From Taxillus chinensis (lineage: Eukaryota > Streptophyta > Magnoliopsida > Santalales > Loranthaceae), in NCBI GenBank assembly GCA_023512835.1, contig CM042088.1, positions 2,720,078 to 2,784,077 on the forward strand: a stretch of DNA of 64,000 nucleotides, in the 5' to 3' direction. The notes below the pieces were generated by a model. It ran no database searches. It was not told the origin of the DNA and worked only from the letters and a program-made list of their open reading frames with translations. Both the position numbers and the translations under genes were made by a program. This document shows, piece after piece, positions 9,694 through 20,360 of the stretch. Every line of letters starts with the position of its first letter. Position 1 is the first letter of the stretch.

Positions 9694-11136
9694 TATTGGT
9701 CCCTGAGAGCCTAGAGGAGGGGGGGGTGAACAAATTCTTTAAAAAATTGTTTCTCTTCTATCTAGTACAATACTAATACTAACTGGAAAGATAAAATTGA
9801 TGCGGAAAACAATCAGATATAATGGAAGTACTTATTTTATTATCAAATGATAATTACAACAAATTGAAAAGTAGATAAAGTTGTTCGCACTAGCTTTTCT
9901 CTACTAAAGAAGTATCTCTCTTTTGTTTATAGTAGCACTCTGAAACTATTCTATTACGCACAGTCTAACACATTATTCTAATTCAAAAGCACACCTTTAC
10001 AAGTATACATGACTATATATTTATAGACATCCCTTGAGTGAACATCTTGGAACTTGACATTGCTTCTTGGGTGATGAGCTGCATTGACGATCTTTTTCTT
10101 GGAAAATCTTTCCTTTAAATGCTGTAGATGTAGAGCTCAAGATATTAGAAGTATGATCAAATTGAATTGCTTTGCAATGTTCCAATTTCATTAAAGGCTT
10201 TGTCCATGCATCTGAGTGATCCATGTGTAGGATGATATAAATGTCTTCAACGAATCTTATCTTACATTGGGACACGGCGATTTGATGAGTTTGAATATGC
10301 TGATCTGACTTAGTGAGTAAGCGGAGCACTATCTTCTTATTCTGGAGTATGGAGACTTATTCCGAGCTAATGGAAAGCTTGGATGCTTATTCCGCATTAA
10401 GGTTCCTTACTCTGTGTCCTTACTTGCTTACTCTGTGTCAATCAAGTACTCGGATCCCTTATACCATAACAAGGTTCCTTACACCATGTCAATTGAACAC
10501 TCGGATCTCTTATTATGTATTACTGTTCCTTACTCTGTGTTAATTGAATGCTCGGATCCCTTATTCCGTATTAGCACTTCCTTACTCCGTGTGAGTAGAA
10601 GACTCGGATCCTTATTTTGCATTTTCATGTCCTTAGTCCGCGCGAGTGGAAGACTCGGATCCTTATTATGCGTCCATGTCCTTATTCCACGCGAGTCAAA
10701 GATTTGGATCCTTATTCCATGCATTCTTGTCCTTAGTCTACGCGAGTAGAAGACTCGAATTCTTATTCCGTGTTTTCTTGTCCTTAGTCCACACGAGTTG
10801 AAGACTCAGATTTGTATTTCATGTCTTCTTGTCCTTATTCCACGCGAGTAGAAGACTTGGATCCTTATTCCGTGTCTTCATGTCCTTATTCTACGCTAAC
10901 GTTCCTTACTCCGTATCTTCTGATAACTCAGCTTATTTACTAAGTCATTTGTCGACACTCACAATGATCCGGACTAGGATTATGTATCCTGTCCTTAATG
11001 TATTACTCACAAGTAAACTGAGTTTGTTGTTTAAGCTTATCTTCTGCAACATGTTAGACATATAGAAATGAGAGATCTCAAATCAAACTATATAGGATTT
11101 CATTTGCATCTTCCATATTTTGGGTTCAATCCAATA
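9694..11136 (-). mobile_element. Solo copia LTR S1 inserted in P1, TSD ACTAT
   Basis: The plus strand starts TATTGGTCCC and ends AATCCAATA, and ACTAT flanks it at 9689-9693 and 11137-11141. Removing one ACTAT restores the RNase H frame of P1. The sequence is homologous to the C1 LTR at 43414-44708: the same GGTCCCTGAGAGCCTAGAGG edge, the CTGCGGAAAAC-like block, a TATA box on the minus strand near 10010-10025 (ATATATTTATAG) and a block of CCTTA(C/T)TCCG repeats. By that homology it reads on the minus strand. The expected TG..CA ends appear as TA..TA, consistent with C-to-T decay at both tips. Confidence 0.85.
10320..10915. repeat. Degenerate repeats with CCTTA(C/T)TCCG core, in S1 U3
   Basis: The motif CCTTA(C/T)TCCG(T/C) recurs about every 40-60 bases, usually joined to GAAGACTCGGATCCTTATT-like segments. 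The same motif dominates the U3 of L2, L3 and C1. The spacing is irregular and the copies are diverged. Confidence 0.75.
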
Positions 11137-11330
11137 ACTATCGGTACCACTATATAAAGGAACAAGTGGAAAAGGGAAATATGCAACTGGTGTATGTTCC
11201 AACTCAGGAAAAGATTACTGACATCCTCACCAAACCTCTATCCATCGAGCTATTCGATCGACACCAACACGGGTTGTCTATGCAGCTTCCTCCTCACGCC
11301 TAAGGCATTGGTAGGTCCCCCCCCCCCCCC
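11137..11330 (+). pseudogene. Copia P1 pol fragment: end of RNase H
   Basis: This continues the P1 frame after S1. Recognisable pieces are RYHYIK, EQVEKGNMQLVYVPTQEK and DILTKPL, the typical last 50 residues of plant copia RNase H, and the frame closes shortly after at about 11300. It is followed by two purine tracts (GGCAAAGGGGGAGA near 11350 and CCAAAGGGGGAGA at 11471) and then the 3' LTR. Confidence 0.85.
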
Positions 11331-11470
11331 TCTTTTTTTGCAATTGGTTGGCAAAGGGGGAGACGAAGAATATTGTGTATAGAGAGAGTTTAGTGGGAGG
11401 AATTCAGGGGAAGAATGCATGTTAAATGATCGTTAAGTTCGAAGATCGTTTACATATGTTGCCAACAATT

Positions 11471-11484
11471 CCAAAGGGGGAGAT
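11471..11484 (+). other. Polypurine tract of copia P1
   Basis: AAAGGGGGAGA lies directly before TGTTGTTCCC, the start of the P1 3' LTR. This is the usual plus-strand priming site. Confidence 0.8.
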
Positions 11485-11639
11485 TGTTGTTCCCATAGTC
11501 ATTTCGGGTTCTCATTGTTGTCAACAGTGATATTAAGAAGCAGGCAGCAGCATGTTGTACTTGGTTGATAACTTCGTAGAGTGATCTATTAGATTGAGCT
11601 TATAGAGGTTGTCTAACTATGTAGTACTTCAATTTGGTC

Positions 11640-12170
11640 AGGGTCGAAGATTTGAAGATTCGAAAACCCACAAGGTCGAAGATCCATAGACTCGAAGATT
11701 TGTAGGTTTGATGATCTTTAGGCTCAAGGCACCTCAAACTCAAATGTCCACATCGTCGCGACTAAAGACACAAAAGATCCATCAAAAAAAAAAAACAAAA
11801 GGGTACTAAGATAGGGTTGTGGACTCGAAGATCCACAAGGTCGAAGATCAAAGACTCAAAGTGCAGTCAGGTGAAGAGCAGTGTGTCTAAGATTCGAAGA
11901 CTTGCAGACTCGAAGACCCATTGGGTGTAGAGTGGCGGTGTCACAAAGTCGAAGGTCGACGGGGCAAAGATTTGGATACCCGTTGATGTGAACTGATGAT
12001 TAGCCAAGTATAAATGTGATTGTCACTGGTTCAAAGCTAGAGACCCGAAGACTCAAAGCTTTAGCCCAAAGATCAGAGTGTCACTAGCTCTAACCTAGAG
12101 TTGATCTAACTCAAAAGTCTGAATTTTGTGACTCAAAGGTTCGAAGGTTCAGACTCGAGGATCGTAGCGT
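11640..12170. repeat. Short degenerate TCGAAGAT repeats in P1 LTR
   Basis: The octamer TCGAAGAT(C/T/G) and variants (TCAAAG, TTCGAAGA) recur well over ten times in about 530 bases, often as 'ACTCGAAGAT-CA-AAGGTCGAAG'. It behaves like a decayed minisatellite in the U3 promoter region. Confidence 0.7.
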
Positions 12171-12294
12171 ACGTACAATATGAACCATTTGGGACACTAC
12201 AAAACAATCATCTTTGAGGCTATGGCTATAAAAGGGGCATCAAATCATCCATTGTAATCCTCCAATATTCTATCATCTTACACATCTACTATTC

Positions 12295-14451
12295 TGTCAC
12301 GCCCCCGAATTCCAGGGAACCCGGAACCGGGTACATGACTTCCCCTTGCCCGCACCCGAAAGGTCAAGGGGTTGGTGACTAGCACCAATAGAGACTATCG
12401 CGGGTGTTGTCTCAAAATTGAAACCCCGTACCTCACTAGGGTAATCGCTTTCTGTATTTCTCTTTCCATATATCATCATGCACACATTAAGTCAAACAAC
12501 ATGACATCACATCACAAACAAGATGCAAATACGGTCCACGGACCCATGTCCGGGATACAAACATAATATAATACGAGTACGTGCTCATACTCATCGAGGG
12601 TGTTGGGCACGTCCTCTTGGAAGAAAGTCCTCCACTAGTCTCGGGTCACACCTGAAAAGGTAAACAACAAGTAGGGGTGAGCGACAAGCTCGTAGGTGGC
12701 CCCGACACTCCACATCATGCAAACATATAAGAAAAATAATAAATGCTCGTGTATGAGTGAGTGTGCACACAATCATCGGGCTCGGCCCAGAAAACAAACA
12801 TCAGGACCTAGCCGCCCACACAGAACTTTGTCCACGATCCTCACTAGGATCCCCAGGCTCGGCACTCGGCCCTACCACGGCCCTATATGCCCGGACAAAG
12901 GGGGGGCATATGCCGGCCCATACCCACATAGCACCATCGGTGCATCACGGTGAGAACCCAAACAAGTCAAGGAGTCCATGCCCCCAATACCCCACATCAA
13001 CATACTAACATGTGTAGTAGGCATGTCATTCTCGACATTTCCTTTGGAACTGTAGCCGGTCTCCACAAGTAAATCCTCAATCCTTGATTTATGAAGGAAG
13101 TACCCATAGTAGCTATTTTCTTGAAATTAAAAGTCCCAGGATTGGGTTCCCATAAAGCAAAAATAAGATAATCTGATTTTTTGGGGATTTTTCTGAGATG
13201 TCTAACCCCACTTTCCAAAAATTCACCACTACGAACTTTTGGGTTTTTCCGAGATTTTACACTAAATCCCAAATTTCACATTTTGAAATAATGGGAATTA
13301 ATTTTTCTAGTATTTTTCTTTGAATCCAAATGGGGGGTATTTCGTTATTTACATTGTAACTTAAGTATATACTTAAGTGTGTAGATGGGTAGGATGCAAT
13401 GTAAATAGGTCCACCAGGTCAAAGGTCATTCGAACCGGTAAACTACATCTTTCGAATCGCATTTCGAATCGCATTTCGAATCTGTATTTTCGAATCTCTT
13501 TTCGAACCGCCCCGACCCTCGAACCTACACTCGAACTAAAAAAAAAAACTTAAAAAAAAAACAAAAAAACCCTTCAAAACCCCCCTTGAAGTACCTTCGA
13601 AACCTTTGGTACGCCCCCCCCCCCCCCCCCCCCCGGCCCCCAACGACACTCGAAAATTTCACATTCGACACTCGAAATTACAATACATCGACTACCTACT
13701 AACCTTCGAAATCGCACATTCTAAATTTTCAATTTCCGATCTATCGGTTCTAGGAGAATGGTTTTTTTTTTTTTTTTTTCTTTTTTTTTTTTTTGATTAA
13801 ACGAATCTCATAAAAGTCATACCAAATACTATATATTAGGTTTTAAATCACGTCTTACCCCTCGAACGCATTTAAATTACAAGATTTAACCCAAAATTTG
13901 TTTTTCCCCAATTTTCTAGGGTTCAACACAATTTGCATGATTTCATCAAATTCTTACATGTTAATCAAAAAACAAAGCAAGAAAAGGGTGAAGAATCAAG
14001 GGAACACCTCGGAATGATTCTTGAAGTCAGAAGGCCCCAACTACCCAAATCGCCAAGGCCTCCAAGCTCTCTTCTCTCTTTTTCTCTCTAAGCTCTCCAA
14101 CGAGCTAAATGCTAAAACGAACGTTGAAGCTCTCTTTCCCCTATTTATATTTTTGCCGAAGACCGCTAGTCAACCATTGACCCAGCCACATAATTAACCT
14201 CCAAGGTCCCGAACTCCAAATTGAGTCAAACTAGGCAAATTCAATAGTCAACCAATAGGCCCCAAAAGTCAATACTTCCCAAAAAGTCAACAATCGATCA
14301 AACAGGGCCCCGAGCTCGGGGGGGGGGAGTTTCATGAATCCGCGCCCCAAGGACGAAAAAGGCCCCCATCGGGGGGCCACCCCACCGCCCCGATAGTTAC
14401 ATTCCCATAGAATGACTATCTCTCAAGACTACCCAAATACGAGTCTTTACA
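12295..14451 (-). mobile_element. Solo gypsy LTR T1 (chromovirus-type), reverse orientation
   Basis: The plus strand begins TGTCACGCCC and ends CTTTACA, so on the minus strand it reads TGTAAAG ... GGGCGTGACA like LTR A. ATTC flanks both sides (12291-12294, 14452-14455); a fifth base is ambiguous. A minus-strand TATAAATA box lies near 14139-14149. It shares with LTRs A and B the motif GCTCACCCCTAC (reverse of 12672-12683). It contains a 21-C run (13614-13634), a long T run near 13760 and three copies of CGCATTTCGAAT near 13450-13480. No interior is present. Confidence 0.8.
14139..14150 (-). promoter_or_regulatory. TATA box of solo LTR T1
   Basis: CTATTTATATTT on the plus strand reads AAATATAAATAG on the minus strand, in the same place relative to a CT-rich leader as in LTR T2 near 21865. 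Confidence 0.5.
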
Positions 14452-14460
14452 ATTCCAACA

Positions 14461-17100
14461 TCATCTAGAGTATAAAAATGGAGATTTGAAGAAGGATTGG
14501 GTATCAATTAGAGCTTGAAGGCATTCTACTTAGAAAAGAAGATTAACCTTGGAAATTCTTAGTCAAAATAGGCAAGCAATTCTTTCTGTATTCTTTTTTC
14601 ATGAATTGTAATTCTATTGCCTTCAATCAAACTATAGCAGCTTAAAAACCCATGATTAGGGTATGGATTGAAATTGTAATGTTTTAGTTTAGTCTTTTTC
14701 ACCTTGTGAGTATTTATTGAATATCTTGGTTTAAAATATAAAATAGACGTCGCCACTTCATTTCATCATCATAGGTATTTATGTGAACGATTGAAAAATG
14801 AAACATAATTATTGGAAAAATCAAGATATTCAAACTAGGGGTTACATAGTTTGCGAAAGTCAACATAAAACCTAGGATGCCAAGTTAAGAGCGGGTGTGG
14901 TGCTAGCTCTAAACTAAACAACCTAAAACTTCACTCGTCCCCCATACTATGGTGTACATAGAATTATGACACTTAGAAAAGGCTAATTCATGCATTAGAG
15001 GTTGGGTATTAAACAATGATCATAAGGAAAGAATTAAATTGAATTAAGGCATAATCTTTGAAAAAATACATCAAACAAAATCCAATCGCCTTTATAAATT
15101 GAATTTCTCTCTATTTTTAAAACTGCTTTCCATCTCTCACATTTTTAAAAGCAATTTGTTTAAATTTAGTTTTGTGCTTATATTATTCTAATCAAAATCA
15201 CTTTCTAAGCTAGTTTAGAATTTCGAAATTCTTCATCCTTCCCTTGAGTTCGACAACCGGATTTAAAATCCACTTTATTGCTTGTCATGATTCATATACT
15301 TGCGATTCATCAATCAGTTATGTAAAGGTAGCACATGATCCCAATCATGAAATTATTATAAAAGGGCAGGAAAAGTTCAAGATGTAGGAAGGGGGTAATG
15401 GTAAGGAGCTTGGAAAGATTTTTAAAGGTGAGAATGGGATTAAGGTAGAAGCATCAAACGATCATCAAGAGGTTATAGGTTATAAAATTAAATGACATCA
15501 TGATTATGGATGCAAGACAAAGGGGAAATGAAGGAGGACATTTGCTAAAGGAAAAGTATCCTAGAGAAATGGGCACTCTAATCAAAATACTGAAGCTACA
15601 AGGTTGAAAACTAAATAAATTGTTAATAATGCTCTTGGAAATGGTATGCATAGGCTAGAGGAGTGGGGGCGACTATTTAAATTTAAAGTTATACCATTTG
15701 GCTCATATTTTTTTACCTTAAAAATGTTTTGTGGAGGCTAAGGCTATAGTCAATCCTGTTTTAGAAGAGAAGTGGGAACAACCGAATAGGGAAAGCTTTT
15801 GTAGACAAAAGCTAAGCTCTAGAATTAGCCAGGGCCCGTTCGAGGATGCCATACATAATGTTTTTTAGTTGAAATTCACAATAATAAATTCCTAATTTTT
15901 CTATAGTTCTGTAGTCCCATCAAAAATTCAAAATGATCAAATGCTCATTCAGTCATTCATACTGTCATATATATAGTTAGGGCATAGGGAGATTGGGGGA
16001 AGTCGTGAATTACTAAACACTAGTCGGGATTATGGGACTGCATCAGGTGTTGCTTAGGAAGATTTTGCAATGGCTACTATTGCTTATAGAGATCGCAAAT
16101 GGTTGCAGGCATTTGCTATACAGAAATTGCGCCGGAGATTTTGTGGACATGAAAAGGTAGGGTTTTTGTTATTTATTCTCTCGATTTCTCTTCTACAACT
16201 TTATTTTTCTTTAATTAAAAGACAAAAACAAAATTAAAACCCATCAAATCAACAATAACCTCTATTGCTATAGTGCAAACTCAACAACTTTGGCCCCTCT
16301 GCTTACACCCTTTGTCCCATCCTTGGAGCAAGGGTTTCCACCACCTGATCTTCTTTCTGTCCCCTGTGGCTCTTGTGTCACCAACTTTAACCGGTCCACT
16401 TCCAACTTGAAGTTCTTCATTCAAATGGTTTTAGATGGTGGATCCATATCCTATGGTATTGCATGGGCTGCAATACTTCATTCTAGCCGTTGGATCTATT
16501 TTTAATGGTGTGTATTAGAATTTTATTTAAGTAGAAATTTATTACAATGATTGCTACAATATTTCACTATAATGGTGTTATAGTCAAATGAAAATTTAAT
16601 CTGACCATTAAAAACTAATTTAATGGTTTGCATTTCAAGTATTGCATGTCATGCAATACTTGAAGGTATTACATAAGATATTAATCATCAGATGGTCATA
16701 TGGTGGTCATGTGCATTGTCGAGCCCCATCGTGAAGAATGTGGTAGCAACAAAGGAAAGGCCTAAGAGGGCAAGTAGTGAGATCGAAGGTGGGAGAGAAC
16801 TTAGCAACCCACTACTTTTTTAAAATATAAAATTCTAATAAAATTAATATTTTGTTAGAATAGTTAAAAAATTATTAGTATGCTATTTAGGGTGATAAAA
16901 CATAGCTAACTCAATTTTGTAAAAATGAAGTTTCTTGCTAAATTTTAGATAAATAATATTGAGGTCATTATTAGTGCTCTGAGATGCTTAGCGCTTGCTA
17001 CAAATTTAAAAACATGTAAGCATAAATTTTTTTTAAAAAAGACGTAATCTATTTTGATGTCCTTTAAAATGTCCTCTAAGTCTTAAACATCTTTTGATTG
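14461..17100. other. Unassigned AT-rich DNA
   Basis: No domain-bearing reading frame was found. The end of the first part (15225-15310: GAGTTCGACAACCGG ... ATACTTGCGATTCATCA) resembles the U5 end of Athila/Tat LTRs, so an old LTR may lie at about 14700-15313. At 16069-16158 one frame reads MATIAYRDRKWLQAFAIQK and on, ending at a GGTAGG splice-donor-like site; it could be a stray exon, but I do not recognise it. 16290-16505 is an open frame (71 codons) without known features. A perfect palindrome lies at 16634. Confidence 0.4.
16634..16664. repeat. Perfect 31-bp palindrome (15+1+15)
   Basis: TTCAAGTATTGCATG is followed by one T and then its exact reverse complement. It would form a cruciform or a tight RNA hairpin with a one-base loop. 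No known element end was recognised around it. Confidence 0.85.
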
Positions 17101-17695
17101 AGTTTAAATTGATAAAAGAGTACTAGTAGCTCTAAGAGCAAGTCTAACAAGCTTTTCATTTTATGTCTACATTTGGAGAATGTTTTTATTCATTTTATAA
17201 TTTCAACTCCAATACTTCTCTTTATTTTATGTTTATTTTGATTAAAATAACATTTTTCTAAATTTTATTTTAACTTTTTTTATTTTTCTTTGTTAATACA
17301 TATAAGTGAATGAATAGTAAGAAAAGATAAGAAATATTATAATATTAAATAAAGATTGACTTTATCACTCTTCATAAATAAAGTGTGTATTTTTTAATCT
17401 TCACATTTAGAGAGTAAAAAACTAAATATAATATTATTTGATTCCCTATTTGTATATAATAAAAAACATGTTGAAGTTTCTACTAGAATGATTACAATGG
17501 CCTAACGTACAAATAATTAACTTCAGGCCATTTACAGTGGTTTTCTTAATTCTAATTGATTATGATTAATCATATTTCCAATTCTATCTGAATGAGTCCT
17601 TAAACTCTTGTTAGTAAGAAAATGCTATCATCATATCTATTTGAATACATTGAAGAAGGTATTATTTGAATGCATTGAAAAAGGGATTCCACGAT
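17101..17695. other. AT-rich spacer, possible MITE debris
   Basis: There is no coding content. The opening AGAGCAAGTCTAACAAGC and CAACTCCAATACTTCTC resemble the ends of hAT-type MITEs, but no clean inverted repeat or TSD could be fixed. A motif at 17491-17530 (ACAATGGCCTAACGTACAA...) recurs in diverged form at 18262-18300. Confidence 0.3.
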
Positions 17696-17696
17696 G

Positions 17697-17882
17697 GTTT
17701 TAGATAGTTGATCTACTTGGATGCTTAAAAGGATTGTATGGTGGGCAACTTTTGATAGTTTGGATTGATATGAATAACTACATATACCTTATTCCTTATG
17801 TTATTGTTGAAAAGGAGAATAGGAGTTCATGGACTTGGTTTCTGGATTTGTTAGGACAAGATCTGATTATTGGTTTATGAGT
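17697..17882 (+). pseudogene. MULE (Mutator-like) transposase fragment
   Basis: One plus-strand frame carries the signature of the MULE transposase core: a 'GC-LKG-YGGQLL' block, then IDMNNYIYLIPYVIVEKEN and SSWTWFLDLLGQDL. In the family this stretch holds the first catalytic Asp (usually D-GCHLKG) and the conserved W-W-F-LL block. Here the Asp lies in a decayed VD/LLGC context and the frame ends in a stop soon after, so about 60 codons of a dead copy remain. Flanking sequence up to about 18170 may be further decay of the same gene. The call is by pattern recognition only. Confidence 0.65.
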
Positions 17883-18421
17883 ACATAAATCTTAGATGGG
17901 TGATGATAAACATCAGGATGTTGATATCCAAGAGTTAGAATGCCCCAAACATCACGTTTTGCTTTCCAAACCATTATGCTCTGGTTTACATGATCAATAT
18001 ACATTTCTATTTAACTTGCAACATGTTTTCATGCATGTAACAAATATTTTCCTCCAGCAGTACGTGAAAAAAAACAGCACAACAATCAATTTCACAATAA
18101 GTATAGCTTCCTTTAAAAATAAACAATTAATGAAAGAAACCAGACCGAAGCATAAATGATGTGATCTATTTTGGTTGTCGGTTCCGCCCTAGCCCTTTTT
18201 TCAATCCTCAACCACTCAATCTTGACTTTAAATGAATAAAATGAGACACCATGAAAATGATAACAATGGCTTAACTTACAATTTATTAACTTCAAACTAG
18301 GAGATATCAGGGCGTGGATAAACTTATTATCATATTCCATCATGCATTCATTAATGTATATGCAGTTTATTAAATTTATTTATAATGTATGACATTTTAA
18401 AATGTTTTATATTTTAAGAAA

Positions 18422-18601
18422 ATGTCTTTTAACCCGCTAGCCGTTTTATTGAGCCAAAATAAATTGATCGATAAAAATTTCAATGATTGGAAGTATAATA
18501 TGAATATTGTGTTAACTGCTGAAAAGCACAAGTTTGTGCTATCAGAGCCTTGCCCACCTGAACCTCCATCTAATGCTTAGAAAACCAAAAAGGATGCCAA
18601 T
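18422..18601 (+). pseudogene. Copia gag N-terminal fragment
   Basis: Starting at the ATG at 18422 the frame reads MSFNPLAVLLSQNKL, NFNDWKYNMNIVLTAEKHK and CPPEPPSNA, then a TAG stop and KTKKDANY. This is the well-known N-terminus of plant copia Gag (NPL ... L-G-NF-DWKRNL-IVL). It is cut off at 18601 by LTR T2, and no continuation was found after 22048. Confidence 0.85.
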
Positions 18602-18755
18602 TATCATGCCCCGGATTTCCGACCCAAAGAAACCAGTTAGTAAATACTCATGCCCGCACCTGTAGGGACAAGTGGTTGGTGACAACACCAGGAAAGGAAC
18701 CATAGCATAGGTGCCGTCCCTAATCCATACCACACATATAGCACATGAATGTAGG

Positions 18756-19255
18756 NNNNNNNNNNNNNNNNNNNNNNNNNNNNNNNNNNNNNNNNNNNNN
18801 NNNNNNNNNNNNNNNNNNNNNNNNNNNNNNNNNNNNNNNNNNNNNNNNNNNNNNNNNNNNNNNNNNNNNNNNNNNNNNNNNNNNNNNNNNNNNNNNNNNN
18901 NNNNNNNNNNNNNNNNNNNNNNNNNNNNNNNNNNNNNNNNNNNNNNNNNNNNNNNNNNNNNNNNNNNNNNNNNNNNNNNNNNNNNNNNNNNNNNNNNNNN
19001 NNNNNNNNNNNNNNNNNNNNNNNNNNNNNNNNNNNNNNNNNNNNNNNNNNNNNNNNNNNNNNNNNNNNNNNNNNNNNNNNNNNNNNNNNNNNNNNNNNNN
19101 NNNNNNNNNNNNNNNNNNNNNNNNNNNNNNNNNNNNNNNNNNNNNNNNNNNNNNNNNNNNNNNNNNNNNNNNNNNNNNNNNNNNNNNNNNNNNNNNNNNN
19201 NNNNNNNNNNNNNNNNNNNNNNNNNNNNNNNNNNNNNNNNNNNNNNNNNNNNNNN
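18756..19255. other. Assembly gap, exactly 500 N
   Basis: 500 consecutive N is the usual placeholder for a gap of unknown size. It hides the 3' end of LTR L2 and part of T2. Any reading frame running through it is meaningless. Confidence 0.99.
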
Positions 19256-20232
19256 TAAGTGATAATATCACTGCGGAAGATAACCAGATAGTGGAAGTAT
19301 TTTGTTTTATTATCACAAAGTGATTACAACAAAATAGAAGCAAACACTCTCTTACACTCTGTTTATAACTTTGAATTCACACACTAGCCAAGTGCCTTTT
19401 CTATTTTTACACTACTTCGCTCTAGCTCTCCTCACTTTACAAGAAGTATAAGTATGAATATTTATACAAAACATTCCTAAGAGACAACCTTGGAACTTGA
19501 AGTTCCGGAATGCGTTCCGCACTAACTATCCCTCGGTAATCTATCTGCCTTGACTGGCTGCGGATTGTGGAGCTCAAGATCTTGGATTTGAAGAGTATAA
19601 GTGTCTTTGTGAGTTCCGAGATACAATTAAGGTTGTGTCCACATATCCGGATGATCCACGTGTAAGATTCTTCTTGTTCTAAATGCATTCTTCTTACATC
19701 GGGACAGCACGAGTTGATAACTTTAAATGCGGTTTCATTGGAGCAGTGTCTTCTTGGTCCGGTGTAATTTTCCTTACTCCGTAGTTAATGAAGCTCGGAA
19801 CCTTACTCCGTGTCAGTGGTTGCTTACTCCGTATCTATTCAAGACTAGAATCCTTAGTCCGTGTCGCTTTCCTTACTCCGCATGTAAGTTCCTTACTCCG
19901 TATGTAAGTTCCTTACTCCGTATGTAAGTTCCTTACTCCGTGTGTAAGTTCCTTACTCCGTGTGTAAGTTCCTTACTCCGTATGTAAGTTCCTTACTCCG
20001 TATGTAAGTTCCTTACTCCGCATCTATTGTTACTTGGTTATTTACCAAGTGTTTGACGACACTAACTCTTGTCCGGATCAGGATTATGTATCCTGTCCTT
20101 AGCTTTGCTCTCACGAGTGCATCTTTGGATTAGTGACATACCTTCTGCAATGATCAAATAAACACAAAAGATCTCAGATCAAATTACATAAGGCTTTAAC
20201 GGCATTATCCAAATTCTGGGTTTGATCCAACA
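19256..20232 (-). mobile_element. Copia LTR L2 (C1 family), partly hidden in gap
   Basis: It is homologous to the C1 LTR from TAAGTGAT-ATCACTGCGGAAGATAACCAG (19256) to GGGTTTGATCCAACA (20232), on the minus strand. A minus-strand TATA box lies near 19455-19465 (ATATTTATAC). The U3 contains the 20-bp array at 19871-20020. No polypurine tract follows 20232, so it is probably a solo LTR. Confidence 0.8.
19871..20020. repeat. Eight 20-bp tandem repeats (CCTTACTCCG every 20 bases)
   Basis: CCTTACTCCG starts at 19871, 19891, 19911, 19931, 19951, 19971, 19991 and 20011. The full unit is TAAGTTCCTTACTCCGTATG, with only A/G and T/C changes near the end of the unit. It lies in the U3 of LTR L2 and is the most regular form of a motif shared by S1, L3 and C1. 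Confidence 0.95.
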
Positions 20233-20360
20233 AACCACAGATCTTATGATAAACCGCCAGAGCTAACCTGAAATCTGGATTTTCCCCAAATTTCCCAAAA
20301 ACCCAAGGTTCATGCTCTATTTCATATCATGACAAAATTTGTCCAAATCAAAAACATAAT
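20233..20360. repeat. Segment duplicated at about 21583-21706
   Basis: The piece around CAGATCTTATGATAAACCG, GGATTTTCCCCAAATTTCCC and TTTCATATCATGACAAAATT recurs in the same orientation on the other side of L3 (about 21583-21706) with roughly 10% differences. The pair brackets L3. It is part of the T2 LTR. Confidence 0.8.

Larger units (their letters stand above)
11485..14460 (+). mobile_element. 3' LTR of copia P1, split by solo LTR T1
   Basis: It starts TGTTGTTCCC after the polypurine tract, carries a TATA box (CTATAAAAGG, 12226-12235) and runs to 12294. It resumes at 14452 and ends at CCAACA (14460), the inverted match of TGTTG. Without T1 the LTR is about 815 bp. About 11640-12170 is filled with short degenerate repeats around TCGAAGAT. 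T1 landed about five bases from its 3' end. Confidence 0.75.

Noticed and set aside
9694..11136. DNA transposon with TATTGG/CCAATA inverted ends and a 5-bp TSD
   Set aside because: The sequence matches the C1 copia LTR along its length, so it is a solo LTR with decayed TG/CA tips.
12696..13008. Small overlapping frames in LTR T1
   Set aside because: No start context or motifs, and the sequence is accounted for as an LTR.
13614..13634. Run of 21 C as a structured element
   Set aside because: A simple homopolymer in LTR T1; length may also be a sequencing artefact.
18711..19343. Long open frames through the N block on both strands
   Set aside because: They exist only because the 500 N contain no stops; it is an assembly gap.
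19871..20020. CRISPR-like regular repeats
   Set aside because: 20-bp units with no spacers, inside a plant LTR promoter: a minisatellite.
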